From Reyranella aquatilis (GTDB lineage Bacteria; Pseudomonadota; Alphaproteobacteria; Reyranellales; Reyranellaceae), in NCBI RefSeq assembly GCF_020880995.1, contig NZ_JAJISD010000012.1, forward strand, positions 124,001 through 188,000: a stretch of DNA of 64,000 bases, given 5' to 3'. The notes under the pieces are model-generated. The model did not search any database, was not told the origin of the DNA, and saw only the letters and a list, made by a program, of their open reading frames with translations. Positions 42,294 through 51,848 of the stretch are shown here, piece after piece. Within the stretch, counting starts at the first letter, position 1, and every line of letters starts with the position of its first letter. Made by a program: the position numbers and the translations under genes.

Positions 42294-43424
42294 TCAGGCG
42301 GCCCAGTGCTGCATCATCTGCTCGCGATGGTGATGGGCGTCGCCCAGCAGCACCTCCGAGCTCTTGGCGCGCTTGAACCAAAGATGGGTGTCGTTGTCCC
42401 AGGTGAAGCCGATGCCGCCATGGATCTGGATGGCATGCACGGCGGTCTGCACGGCCGCGTCGCTGGCAGCGGCCTTGGCGAGCGACGCGACCGCCACGAT
42501 GTCGTCGTCGCCCTCGTCGAGCGCGGCGGCGGCGTAGTAGGCGGCCGACTTGGCCAGCTCGACATCGACCAGCATGTCGGCGTGTTTGTGCTTCATCGAC
42601 TGGAAGGAGGCGATGGCGCGGCCGAACTGCATGCGCATCTTGGCGTATTCCAGCGAATCCTCGCGCAGCCGGTCGGAGACGCCGGCCATTTCGTTGGCGA
42701 GGCAGACCGCGGCCTCGACCATGGTGCGCGCGAAGGGCACGGCGGCGGCGCCGGCTTCGCCCAGCAGCGTGGCTTCGACGCCCTTGAAGTCGAGGCGGGC
42801 GAGCTTGCGGGTCTCGTCCATCGTCTTGAGCAGCCTGCGCGACAGGCCCTTGGCGTCGCCCTTGACGGTGAAGAGGGAGAGGCCCTTGTCGCCGCTGCTG
42901 CCCGGGGCGCGGGCAAGGACGACGATGAGATCGGCGGTGTGGCCGTCGAGGACGTAGCTCTTGAAGCCGTCGAGGACGTAGCCCGAACCGGACGGCTTGG
43001 CGGTCAGCGTCGTGGCGGCGGCATCCCAATGGGCCGGATTCTCGACCCAGGCGAGGGTGGCAATGGTGTCGCCGGCGGCGATGCCGGGCAGCAGCGCCTG
43101 CTTCTCGGCTTCCGTGCCGGCATTGAGGATCGCGCCGGTGGCCAGCACGGCGGTCGAGAAGAACGGCGCGCAGAGCAGCGACCGGCCCATCTCTTCCAGC
43201 ACGATGCAGAGTTCGCCAAAGCCGAATCCCTGGCCGCCATAGGCTTCGGGGATGCGGACGGCGGTGAGGCCGAGCTCGCCGTTGAGTTTGCGCCAGGCGG
43301 CAGGCTCGAAGCCGGTTTCGGTCGCCATCAGGCGCCGCACTTCCTTGGTGGGCGACCGCTCGCCCAGAAAGCGGCGCAGGTTCGACCTGAACTCTTCCTG
43401 CTCGCTCGAGAAGCTGAACTTCAT
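42294..43424 (-). CDS. Acyl-CoA dehydrogenase family protein (first of a tandem pair)
   Basis: A 376-aa acyl-CoA dehydrogenase. It opens MKFSFSSEQEEFRSNLRRFL, has EAYGGQGFGFGELCIVLEEMG at the substrate domain, and near the C-terminus MRMQFGRAIASFQSMKH and IQIHGGIGFTWDNDTHLWFKR. It differs clearly from the downstream partner, and one of the two may carry the catalytic base for a shared active site. Together they form a two-gene operon with no visible hydratase, ligase or thiolase beside it. Confidence 0.92.
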   Translation of the reverse strand: MKFSFSSEQEEFRSNLRRFLGERSPTKEVRRLMATETGFEPAAWRKLNGELGLTAVRIPEAYGGQGFGFGELCIVLEEMGRSLLCAPFFSTAVLATGAILNAGTEAEKQALLPGIAAGDTIATLAWVENPAHWDAAATTLTAKPSGSGYVLDGFKSYVLDGHTADLIVVLARAPGSSGDKGLSLFTVKGDAKGLSRRLLKTMDETRKLARLDFKGVEATLLGEAGAAAVPFARTMVEAAVCLANEMAGVSDRLREDSLEYAKMRMQFGRAIASFQSMKHKHADMLVDVELAKSAAYYAAAALDEGDDDIVAVASLAKAAASDAAVQTAVHAIQIHGGIGFTWDNDTHLWFKRAKSSEVLLGDAHHHREQMMQHWAA

Positions 43425-43531
43425 GAACCAATCCTCCCGGCGCCGACTTTAGGCACTGGGAGGGATGACCGGAAGCGCCCGCAGGACGCGGGAATTGCAG
43501 GGCGAGACGCTGCCGATGGCGGCGTCACCCC

Positions 43532-46500
43532 TCACAGGTGGAGCAGGTCGATATGCACCGTCGACGGACTTTGCGCGCCTGTGGCGACGAAACCGAAGCT
43601 GGTCTCGCCGTCCTGGGCGATCGTCCCGTTGTAGGCGGCGTTGCCGATCACGTAGCCGCTCGCATCGTGCGACACGATGACGGCGTTCCAGAGGTCCGTG
43701 ATCTGGTTCGTCGTCTCGATCTTGACCTGCCAGCCGGTGACCGCCGCCGTGCCGTCGTTCTCCAGGGTGACGCTGCCGTTGAAGCCGCCCGACCAGGAAT
43801 TGACGATGGCGAACATGGCCTCGAGATCGCCGGAGCCCGAGGAAGGCGTCGTCGGATCGGTAGGGGGCGTGGGTGTCGTCGGCGTGGTGGTCGTCGTCGT
43901 CGCGGTGTCGTCGTCGACGATGGTGCCGGTGCCGGTGGCGCGCGTGATCGTGGCGCCCACGGCGTTGCTCAGCACGACGCCAAAATGCTCGTTGCCCTCG
44001 ACCAGCTTGTCCGGACTGATCTCGATCGTGATCGTCTTGCTCTGCTCGCCCACGGCGAAGGTGACGTGGCCGCTGCTGGCGATGAAGTCCGAGGCGCCGG
44101 CCTCGCCGTAGACGGTCTGGTAGTCGACCGTCACTTCCTGCGTCGCCGCCTCGGAGAGAGTGAGCACGAAGCTCGCCGTCGGACCGCCGCTGCTGCCGTC
44201 GCCCGGCGCATCCTCGTGGAACTGGTACTCGATGGGCGTGAGGTAGCCCATCTTCGTCTGGTTCACGGTGTTCCAGTTGTCGTTCAGGATGCCGCCGGTG
44301 TCGCCCGAGTTCGGGTTCCATGACCAGAAGGTCCAGCTCGGTCCTTTCTGTCCCGGTGCCAGGTCGGACGTGCCGTCATTGTTGAAGTCGCCGCCCAGAT
44401 AGGACGTGATCGCCTCCAGCCACGGCGCATCCTTCGGATCCACCAGCTTGGTGCCGAACTCGCCGATCCACACGGGCGCGATGCCTTCCTTGTAGATGTA
44501 GCCCCACATCTGGTCGAACTTGGCGGGCAGGTTCGCCGGGAAGTCCGGACCCTGGAACCACGACTGTTCGTAGACCGAGTTGGGATAGTCGTGCGCCGAG
44601 TAGACCAGCTTGTTGTCGAGTGCGAGGTCGATCGGCCGGTCGCGCACGCCCATCAGGTTGCCGCCCCACCAGTAGCTCTGGCCCTTGTAGGTGCCGATGC
44701 CCTCGACGAAAATCAGCCAGTTGGGGTTCACCGTGCCGATGGCGTTTCCGGCCGTCTCGGCTGCCAGCGCCCAGTCGTTGGCGCCGCCGCCGCCCCAGGT
44801 GCCGTTGTAGGGCTCGTTGTGCAGATCCGCGCCGATCACCGACTGATCGTCGGCATAGCGTGCCGCCAGCATCTTCCAGTCGTTGATCCAGGCCGCCTGC
44901 GTGTACTGGCTGTTGTACCAGAGGCCGTTCTCGGAGGTGCCGGCGCCGGCATTGCTGCGGTGATGGTCGAGGATGATCTTGAGGCCGATCTGGTCGGCAT
45001 AGTCGACGATCTTGTCCATGATCTGCAGCGCCGACAGGCCCTGCAGGTCGGGGTTCTTGCTGAAGTCGATGCCGTTGGGCGCCGCCGTCGTATGCAGCAT
45101 CTCGCTGGAGAAGGGCAGGCGGATCGTGTTGAAGCCCAGATCGACCATCTGGTCCATCATGTCCTTGTAGCCACGCGTCCAAAGGCCATGCGGCGCGAAG
45201 GTCGAGGATTCGAAGCCGAACCAGTTCACGCCGGCGATCTGCACCGAATGCCCGGCCGAATCGACGATCTGGTTGCCCGAGGTGCTGAGCCAGCCGGGCG
45301 CAGCGCCGCTGCCGGGATTGCCCTCGATCACGGTCGCGTCGGAGATGGCGAGCGTCGGACCGGCCGCCACGTCGTCGTTGACGATCGTGCCGGTGCCGGT
45401 CGCGTCGGCGAGGGTGGCGCCGCTGGGGCTCGAGAGCACGATGCTGAAGCCCTCGTTGGCTTCGACGGTTGCATCGCCGATCGTGGCGACCTGGATGGTC
45501 TTCTGGGTTTCGCCGGCGGCGAAGGTGAGCGTGCCGGATTGCGCGACATAGTCGCTGCCGGCCACGGCCGTGCCGTTGGCCGTCGCGAAGTTCACCGTAA
45601 CGGGAGTGGCGGAAGCCGCCGACAGGCTCACGGTGAAACTGGTCTGGCCGGGCGCCGCCGCACTTCCCTCGGCGGAGGAGGCGTCGGTGATCGAGAGCGA
45701 GGGCAGGGGCGTGGCGCTATCGTCGTTGACGATGGTGCCGAGTGCGCTGCCGTCCCGGAGCGTGGCGCCGGTCGGCGATGCGAGGGTCACCCGCAGCGTC
45801 TCGTTGGCCTCGACCGCCGTGTCGCCCGTCACCTGGACGCGGATGACCTTCGACGTCTCGCCGGCGGCGAAGGTCAGTACTCCCGATTGGGCGACATAGT
45901 CCTGGCCAGCCTTGGCGGTGACATTGGAGGTTGCGTAGCCGACCGTGACCGGGCTCGAAGTCGCCGAGGACAGCGTGACCGTGAAGGACATCTCGCTTGT
46001 GCCGGCATGGCCTTCGGTCACGCTGGCGTCGGCGATCGAGATCGTGGCGTCGTCGTTGACGATCGTGCCGATGCCGAGGCGGTCGGCGATCTTGCCGCCG
46101 GTCGCGCCCGTCAGATTGATCTTCAGCGTCTCGTTGCCTTCGATGGCCGTATCGCCGCTGACCTTGATGTTGATCACCTTGGAGGTCTCGCCGGGCGCGA
46201 AGGTGACCGTGCCGGTCTGGGCGACGTAGTCCAACCCCGCCTTGGCGGTGCCGTCCTCGGTGCCGTAGGTCACGCTCACCGGCGCGGTGGTGGCTTCGGA
46301 GAGGGTGATGGTGAAGGCGAGGTCCCGCGTGCCGCCGTCGCCCTCCTTGATCGTGGCATCGGCGATGGTGATCTTGGGGACGACAACGTCGTCGGTGGTG
46401 ATCGTGCCCACCGCTGCGCCGTCGGCGATGGTGGCGCCGCTCGGGGAGGAAAGCCTCAGCGCCAGCGTCTCGTTCAGTTCGGCGACCTTGTCGCCATTCA

Positions 46501-47038
46501 CCGTGACGCTGATCGTCTTCTGCGTTTCGCCGGCCGCAAAGGTGATCGTGCCGGACCGGGCGACATAGTCCGAGCCCGCCGTCGCCGTGCCGTCGGCGGT
46601 TGCGTAGGCGACCGTCACCGGGCCGCTCGCCGCCTTCGACAGGCTGACCGTGAAGTTCATCTGGACGGTGCCGCTGTTGCCTTCGACCACCGATGCGTCG
46701 CCGACCGAGATCGTCGGCAGGGACGGCGGCGGCTCCTCACCCGCGCCATTCAGCGTGAGGCCGGTTGCCGCCGTGCCGCCCGTGGCGCCGGGCGTCGCCT
46801 GGAAGCCGAAGGTGACGCTGCCGCCTGCCGAGACGTCGCCATTGTAGGAGGCGTTGCGCAGCACATAGTGGGTTCCGACGCGGCTGACGATCTCGGCGCC
46901 CCAGATGTTGGTGATGGCGAAGCCGGCGTCGAACTCGATCGTCCAGCCATGCACGCCGCTCGTGCCGCCGTCGACCGTCATGTTGCCGATGAAGCCGGAA
47001 CCCCAGTTGTCCTTGACCGTGTATTTCACCGTCGCCAT
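43532..47038 (-). CDS. GH5 cellulase-like protein with CBM2 and Calx-beta domains
   Basis: A 1168-aa multidomain glycosidase. Residues 1-97 and about 1070-1158 are CBM2-like carbohydrate-binding modules resembling each other (WGSGFIGNM / WSGGFNGSV). Four complete Calx-beta domains lie at about 109-217, 222-330, 332-440 and 447-556. A fifth begins at 562-576, is interrupted by a GH5 catalytic domain (about 582-940; acid/base E742 in HNEP, nucleophile E860 in WIGEFG) and resumes at about 950-1045. A TP-rich linker precedes the last module. It should cleave beta-1,4-glucans such as cellulose. No signal peptide is visible, so type I secretion is likely. Start has GGAGAGACGAG upstream; a longer frame from 47095 is rejected. 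Confidence 0.92.
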   Translation of the reverse strand: MATVKYTVKDNWGSGFIGNMTVDGGTSGVHGWTIEFDAGFAITNIWGAEIVSRVGTHYVLRNASYNGDVSAGGSVTFGFQATPGATGGTAATGLTLNGAGEEPPPSLPTISVGDASVVEGNSGTVQMNFTVSLSKAASGPVTVAYATADGTATAGSDYVARSGTITFAAGETQKTISVTVNGDKVAELNETLALRLSSPSGATIADGAAVGTITTDDVVVPKITIADATIKEGDGGTRDLAFTITLSEATTAPVSVTYGTEDGTAKAGLDYVAQTGTVTFAPGETSKVINIKVSGDTAIEGNETLKINLTGATGGKIADRLGIGTIVNDDATISIADASVTEGHAGTSEMSFTVTLSSATSSPVTVGYATSNVTAKAGQDYVAQSGVLTFAAGETSKVIRVQVTGDTAVEANETLRVTLASPTGATLRDGSALGTIVNDDSATPLPSLSITDASSAEGSAAAPGQTSFTVSLSAASATPVTVNFATANGTAVAGSDYVAQSGTLTFAAGETQKTIQVATIGDATVEANEGFSIVLSSPSGATLADATGTGTIVNDDVAAGPTLAISDATVIEGNPGSGAAPGWLSTSGNQIVDSAGHSVQIAGVNWFGFESSTFAPHGLWTRGYKDMMDQMVDLGFNTIRLPFSSEMLHTTAAPNGIDFSKNPDLQGLSALQIMDKIVDYADQIGLKIILDHHRSNAGAGTSENGLWYNSQYTQAAWINDWKMLAARYADDQSVIGADLHNEPYNGTWGGGGANDWALAAETAGNAIGTVNPNWLIFVEGIGTYKGQSYWWGGNLMGVRDRPIDLALDNKLVYSAHDYPNSVYEQSWFQGPDFPANLPAKFDQMWGYIYKEGIAPVWIGEFGTKLVDPKDAPWLEAITSYLGGDFNNDGTSDLAPGQKGPSWTFWSWNPNSGDTGGILNDNWNTVNQTKMGYLTPIEYQFHEDAPGDGSSGGPTASFVLTLSEAATQEVTVDYQTVYGEAGASDFIASSGHVTFAVGEQSKTITIEISPDKLVEGNEHFGVVLSNAVGATITRATGTGTIVDDDTATTTTTTPTTPTPPTDPTTPSSGSGDLEAMFAIVNSWSGGFNGSVTLENDGTAAVTGWQVKIETTNQITDLWNAVIVSHDASGYVIGNAAYNGTIAQDGETSFGFVATGAQSPSTVHIDLLHL

Positions 47039-47201
47039 CTCGTCTCTCCGCTCAGTTGCCTGCGCCTCGTGTGCGTGAACAGATGCCATCGGCATCGGGG
47101 CGTTTCAGCGACAGGCCGGGCGCCAGTCGACGAACGCGGCAGAAAACTCGGTGAACGGGAGGGGCGGCGCGGATCACGCGTGGCTTGCCTCTCTCCGCCA
47201 A

Positions 47202-48338
47202 ATGCCCAATCTTCGGCGGCGACCCAGCCGTCCCGACCGGAGCCTCCCGACCTTGATCGCCTTCGTGACTGCCCGGTGGAACGGCCTGTCCCCGTTCTGG
47301 CAGGCCCAGATCGGCGGGTGGGGACTGTTCGCGATCGCCGACGTGCTGGCCCAGCGTGTCGCCTACCACAGCTTCACCGTCGCCTTCGCACGCACGGGCC
47401 TGATCGTCCTCTGTCTCGTGACCTTCTCGATAGGCCTGCGCGGCATCTACGCCTCGCCTCGGTTTGCCCGGCGCGTCTCGATACCCGGCGTTGCGCTGAT
47501 CGGGCTGCTGTCGGCTCTGGGAGGGTTGATCACCGCGTCCATGATCGTCCTGGTCCACGAGATGCTTCCCTGGATCGTGCCGCCGGACCGCCGCGGGGTC
47601 GAAGAGTTTTTCGTCCCGTTCGTGCATTACTTCTTTGCCCTCGCGGGATGGAGCCTCGCCTACTTCTGGCTGCGCGCGGAACTGGCGGAACAGGCGCAGC
47701 ACCGCAGGAGGATGCGCGCGGAGGCCGAGGCCCTGAGGGCCGAACTGGAACGGCTTCGTCTGCAACTCGACCCGCACTTCCTCTTCAACGCCCTGAATGG
47801 TGTCGCCGAGGAGATCCCCGAGCATCCGACCGCGGCATTAGACATGCTCCGCAACCTCACCGCCTACCTCCGGCACTCGCTCGACGGCATCAATCACACG
47901 GTTGTCACAGTCGAGGGCGAGGTCGCGGGCCTGTCGGCCTATCTCGCCGTCCAGAAGGCCCGCTTCGGCGATCGCCTGCAGGCACGGCTGGACGTCGCGC
48001 CGGACGCCGGGCCGCGCCGCATCGCGAGCTTCCTGCTTCAGCCGTTGGTCGAGAACGCGGTGAAGCACGGGCGGCGTGAACACGGGCTGGATCTGCGCAT
48101 CGCCATCGCCGTGAGCGGGGATGTGCTTCGGGCCGAGGTCTCGAATGCGGGCACGCTCGCGCCTGCCGGCGCGGCGCGGCGCCCGCGTGCGGGCATCGGC
48201 GTGGAGAATGTGCGGCGCCGGCTGGCACTGCACTATCCCGAACGCCACGCCTTCCAGCTGCGGGAGGAAGGCGAGCGGCCCGAAGAGAAGAGGGTCGTCG
48301 CGACGCTCGAGTTGAGGGGCGAACCGTGCGGGTCGTGA
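47202..48338 (+). CDS. LytS/AlgZ-type sensor histidine kinase
   Basis: A 378-aa membrane kinase. Four hydrophobic segments occupy about residues 30-165, then comes the His_kinase motif DPHFLFNALNGV with H192 and the ATPase N-box LLQPLVENAVKHG; a weak G-box (GIGVENVRRRL) closes it. This is the LytS/AlgZ class that pairs with LytTR regulators. The start is uncertain: 47202 (ATG) and 47151 (GTG) are both possible, neither with a strong site. The regulator gene overlaps by 13 bases. Stimulus unknown. Confidence 0.88.
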   Translation: MPNLRRRPSRPDRSLPTLIAFVTARWNGLSPFWQAQIGGWGLFAIADVLAQRVAYHSFTVAFARTGLIVLCLVTFSIGLRGIYASPRFARRVSIPGVALIGLLSALGGLITASMIVLVHEMLPWIVPPDRRGVEEFFVPFVHYFFALAGWSLAYFWLRAELAEQAQHRRRMRAEAEALRAELERLRLQLDPHFLFNALNGVAEEIPEHPTAALDMLRNLTAYLRHSLDGINHTVVTVEGEVAGLSAYLAVQKARFGDRLQARLDVAPDAGPRRIASFLLQPLVENAVKHGRREHGLDLRIAIAVSGDVLRAEVSNAGTLAPAGAARRPRAGIGVENVRRRLALHYPERHAFQLREEGERPEEKRVVATLELRGEPCGS

Positions 48339-49042
48339 TCGTCGACGACGAGCCGCTGGCCCGCAGTGCCATGCGCCGCCTGCTGGCCGCGCATGCCCAT
48401 GTCGAGATCGTGGGCGAGGCCGAGAGCGCCGAGGCCGCGCGCGCCCTGATGTCGAGCCAGCACCCCGACCTCGTCTTCCTCGATATCGAACTGGGCGGCG
48501 GCAGCGACGGGTTCGACCTTCTCGACTCGCTGGAGCGGCCGCCCATCGTCGTCTTCGTCACCGCCTTCGCCGAGCATGCGGTCGAGGCCTTTGCCGTGAA
48601 TGCCGTCGATTACCTGCTGAAGCCGGTCGAGCCGCAGCGTCTCGAGGCGGCGCTGGAGCGGGCGGCGCGGCAGCGCGCGCTCTCGGCGCTGCCGCCGGGC
48701 CCGGGCGTGATCGAGCTCAGGACGCCGAGACGGACCCTGTTCGCGACGCCGGCCGAAATCGTGGCGATTACGGCTGACGGCGATTTCACGCGCGTCTTCG
48801 TCGCCGGTCAGCCGGCGGTGATGATCCTGCGCACGCTGGCGCATTTCGAGGAGCTGCTGCCGGCGCCGTCCTTCGTTCGCCTGGGCCGCTCGGTGATGAT
48901 CAACCGCGACCGGCTGCGCAGCCTCGAAGCGCCGACGCGCTCGACCGGCCGCCTCGTGCTCGACGGCATGGCCCATCCGCTCACGATTGGCCGCGCCGCA
49001 ACGGCCCGGCTGCGCGAGATCCTGGCATCGGGCCGAAGCTGA
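48326..49042 (+). CDS. LytTR-family response regulator
   Basis: A 238-aa regulator with a receiver domain (D8-D9 pocket, phosphoacceptor D53 in FLDIEL, K near LLKPVEPQ) and a C-terminal LytTR DNA-binding domain (ELRTPRRTLFATPAEIVAI, then FVRLGRSVMINRDRL). LytTR proteins bind direct repeats and often control extracellular polysaccharide, bacteriocin or surface genes. The GTG start follows GAGGGG at seven bases and overlaps the kinase gene. The secreted GH5 gene lies divergently just upstream, a plausible but unproven target. Confidence 0.92.
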   Translation: MRVVIVDDEPLARSAMRRLLAAHAHVEIVGEAESAEAARALMSSQHPDLVFLDIELGGGSDGFDLLDSLERPPIVVFVTAFAEHAVEAFAVNAVDYLLKPVEPQRLEAALERAARQRALSALPPGPGVIELRTPRRTLFATPAEIVAITADGDFTRVFVAGQPAVMILRTLAHFEELLPAPSFVRLGRSVMINRDRLRSLEAPTRSTGRLVLDGMAHPLTIGRAATARLREILASGRS

Positions 49043-49110
49043 GCCCTCGGGGCTGCGCCCTGGCATCGAAGCTGCAAGGCCTTCCGGCATCGATCCCACC
49101 GGAGGAGCCC

Positions 49111-50094
49111 ATGAAAGCGGTCGTCATCCATGCCACCGGAGGCCCCGAGCAACTCGTGCTGGCCGATCTGCCCGATCCCGTACCGGGGCCGGGCGAGGTG
49201 TCGATCGACGTCGCCTATGCCGGCTGCAACTGGGCCGACACGCAGGTTCGCATGGGCATCTATCCGCATCCCATGACCTATCCGATGGTGCTGGGCTTCG
49301 AAGTCTCCGGCACCGTGGCGGCCCTCGGGCCGGATGTGACGGGCGTGACGGTGGGCGATCGTGTCGCGACCTTTCCGGAGAAGGGCGGCGCCTACGCCGA
49401 GAAGTGCATCGCCTCGGCCAAAGGACTGATCAAGCTCCCCGACTCGGTCCCGCTCGATGTCGCGGCCGCGTTTCCCATCCAGGCGCTGACCGCCTGGCAC
49501 ATGATGTGGACGATCTACGGTGGCATCGGACCGGGCGAGACCGTGCTGGTGAATGCGATCGGGGGCGGCGTCGGCCTGATGTGCACCCAGCTTGCCGTCC
49601 GGGCAGGTGCGCGCGTCATCGGCACGACGGGCACGCCCGGGAAGGAAGCGAGGGCGCTGGCTTACGGCGCGTCGAGGGTCGTGGTGACGTCGCAGGAGGA
49701 TTTCGAACGCGCCGTCCTCGACTTCACCGAGGGCAAGGGCGTCGACCTTGCGATCGATTCCTATGGCGCCACCATGCTCGACCGAACCTTCGGCGTCGTG
49801 AAGATGCTGGGCCATGTCATCAGCATCGGCGAAGCCGAAGGGCAGCCCTTCAAGAACATCCGCGAGCGCATCCTGCCGCGCTCGCAGACCTTCACCCGTC
49901 TGCATCTCGGCCATATCGACCAGGCCTCGCCGGCATGGCGCGCCGGGGTCGACCATGTGCTGGCGGCCCTCGACGAGGGCTGGCTGAAGGTGCCCATCGA
50001 AGGCGTGTTCCCGCTGGCCGAGGCCGCGGAGATGCATCGCCGCCTCGAAGGTCGTGGCGTCGCCGGCAAGCTACTGCTGAAGGCGGGCGTCTGA
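49111..50094 (+). CDS. Zinc-free NADPH:quinone oxidoreductase-like protein (MDR family)
   Basis: A 327-aa medium-chain reductase: catalytic domain with GYAGCNWADTQVRMG and PMVLGFEVSGTV, then a Rossmann domain with VNAIGGGVGLMCTQLA (GxGxxG-like AxxGGVG). The cysteine/histidine ligands of zinc alcohol dehydrogenases are missing, as in quinone oxidoreductases. It probably reduces quinones or enones with NADPH. GGAGGAGCCC precedes the ATG, 68 bases after the regulator. Convergent with the peptide-binding gene by six bases. Confidence 0.9.
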   Translation: MKAVVIHATGGPEQLVLADLPDPVPGPGEVSIDVAYAGCNWADTQVRMGIYPHPMTYPMVLGFEVSGTVAALGPDVTGVTVGDRVATFPEKGGAYAEKCIASAKGLIKLPDSVPLDVAAAFPIQALTAWHMMWTIYGGIGPGETVLVNAIGGGVGLMCTQLAVRAGARVIGTTGTPGKEARALAYGASRVVVTSQEDFERAVLDFTEGKGVDLAIDSYGATMLDRTFGVVKMLGHVISIGEAEGQPFKNIRERILPRSQTFTRLHLGHIDQASPAWRAGVDHVLAALDEGWLKVPIEGVFPLAEAAEMHRRLEGRGVAGKLLLKAGV

Positions 50095-50100
50095 CGTGCA

Positions 50101-51690
50101 CTACCGCTCGAGCCAGACGTCCTCGAAGCGCCAATTGTTATAGATGCTATTGATGTGCAGCGTGACGTTCTTCACCTGCGGCTGCCAGCATCCGGCGATG
50201 CGGCCGTGGCTGATGATCGGCCGCGCCACGTCTTCCTGCAGCTTGCGGTCGATCTCCCAGACAAGTTCCTGTCGCTTCCTGCGGTCGGTCTCGCGCGACT
50301 GTTCCTCGAAGCGTTTGGTCATCTCCGGATCGCAGTAGTTGTTGTAGTTGCGCAGCGAGCCGCAGGCATAGCCTTCGAACAGCGTCACGTCCGGATCGTC
50401 GACGGCGCTGCCCGTGAGGTTGAGCGCGACGACATAGTCCTTCTTGAAGACGCGATTGTAGTAGACGCTGGTGTCGATGATCTCGAGCTCGCCGTCGATC
50501 CAGATCTGCTTGAGCTGATCGATCAGGATCACCGCCGGGTCCTTGTAGGTCGCGATGTTGCGGGTACTGACCTTGATCTTCAGCCGCTTGTCCGGCCCGT
50601 AGCCGGCCTCCTTCATGAGGGCGCGGGCTTCCTCGCGCGCCTTCTCGACGTCGCCGTAGCCGATCAGCCCCTTCAGCTTCTCCTCCGGCAGGCCCCAGAC
50701 CCCGTCCGGCGGCGGCAGCAGGGCGCCGGCCATCTTGCCTTCGCCTTCGCTCAGGATGCGGATGAACGCCTCCCGGTCGAGGGTCAGCGCCATGGCGCGG
50801 CGGATCTTCGGATCGTCGAAGGGCGCGACCTCGCGATTGACGATCAGGTTGGTGCTGACGCCGCTCTCGCGCATGGTGCACTGCGCCTGGGGCGCGTCGC
50901 GCTTGATGTTCTTCAGTAGCGGCACGGTGACGTCGGCCGGGAAGGTCATGTCGAATTTGCCGGCGACGAACGACAGCATGCGCGTCGATCGGTCGGCGAT
51001 GATCGAGAATTCGATGGCGTCGAGATAGGGACGCCCGGGCTTCCAGTAGTCCGGGTTCTTCACCAGCTTGATGCCCTCGTTCATCCGGAAATCGGCCAGC
51101 TTGAACGGGCCGGTGCCGACGGGCTTGCGCCGCATGTCTGCGGCCGGGACGTGGCAGGGATAGATCGGCGAATAGCCCGACGCGAGCAGGGCGAGCAGCG
51201 AGGGCTGCGGCTGCTTCAGGTGGAAGGTCACTTCGGAGGGACCGTCCGCGGTCACCTTCTCCACGTTGCCGTACCAGGCGCTGCGCGGATTTCGACGCAG
51301 TTTGTCGGGCGTGAGGATGAGGTCGAAGGTGCAGGCGACATCGGCGGCCGAGAACGGCTTGCCGTCGTGCCACTTCACGCCGTCGCGCGTCCTGAAGACC
51401 AGCTTGCGGCCCCCGTCCTTCGTTTCCCAACTCGTCGCGAGGTCGGGCACGATCGTGTCGAGGCTGTTCTTCGGGGCGTTCTGGTCGAAGACGACGAGGT
51501 TGTTGTAGATCGACATGAACGGGACGGCGACCGAGACAGTCGATTCCTCGTGGATGGAGGCGCTGGGCGGCGTGTCCATGTGCTGTATGCGGAGCGTGCC
51601 GCCGCTCTTCTGGGCCCATCCGGGAGAGGCCCATCCGATGAGGCCCGCGGCCAGGCAGATCGAAACGAAACGCGTCTTGTCGACTTTCAT
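50101..51690 (-). CDS. ABC transporter substrate-binding protein, family 5 (DppA/OppA-like)
   Basis: A 529-aa periplasmic binding protein. A signal peptide (FVSICLAAGLIGWASPGWA) is followed by the family-5 pattern: LRIQHMDTPPSASIHEE, then WHDGKPFSAADVACTFDL and the later VALNLTGSAVDDPD and ending with a mixed alpha/beta lobe. The ligand is a peptide, opine or similar compound that cannot be predicted. No permease or ATPase genes are adjacent. GGGAGG precedes the start. Confidence 0.92.
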   Translation of the reverse strand: MKVDKTRFVSICLAAGLIGWASPGWAQKSGGTLRIQHMDTPPSASIHEESTVSVAVPFMSIYNNLVVFDQNAPKNSLDTIVPDLATSWETKDGGRKLVFRTRDGVKWHDGKPFSAADVACTFDLILTPDKLRRNPRSAWYGNVEKVTADGPSEVTFHLKQPQPSLLALLASGYSPIYPCHVPAADMRRKPVGTGPFKLADFRMNEGIKLVKNPDYWKPGRPYLDAIEFSIIADRSTRMLSFVAGKFDMTFPADVTVPLLKNIKRDAPQAQCTMRESGVSTNLIVNREVAPFDDPKIRRAMALTLDREAFIRILSEGEGKMAGALLPPPDGVWGLPEEKLKGLIGYGDVEKAREEARALMKEAGYGPDKRLKIKVSTRNIATYKDPAVILIDQLKQIWIDGELEIIDTSVYYNRVFKKDYVVALNLTGSAVDDPDVTLFEGYACGSLRNYNNYCDPEMTKRFEEQSRETDRRKRQELVWEIDRKLQEDVARPIISHGRIAGCWQPQVKNVTLHINSIYNNWRFEDVWLER

Positions 51691-51848
51691 TCTGGTTTCC
51701 TCCCGACAACGATTGCTCCGGTGCTCGTGAATCTCCCGTGGGATTGCAGTGCGGCTGAAAGCCTAGACCCTGTGCACTCGCTGTGTCGACCTGCTTGCAC
51801 GGTCTGCTATCGTCCGCCGCCCTTTGCGGAAACCCGAGGAGATCCGAA

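Noticed and set aside
41026..43431. A single 801-codon frame covering both acyl-CoA dehydrogenases
   Set aside because: The upstream half is a different frame from the real first dehydrogenase at 42294-43424 and is meaningless protein. The real second gene starts at 42282 with GAGGAG. It is not a fusion.
44591..48079. 1162-codon open frame on the plus strand over the GH5 gene
   Set aside because: It runs antisense to the GH5/Calx-beta gene and on into the kinase gene in another frame, has a composition typical of GC-rich shadow frames and shows no domain or ribosome-binding site. The minus-strand frame has intact catalytic motifs.
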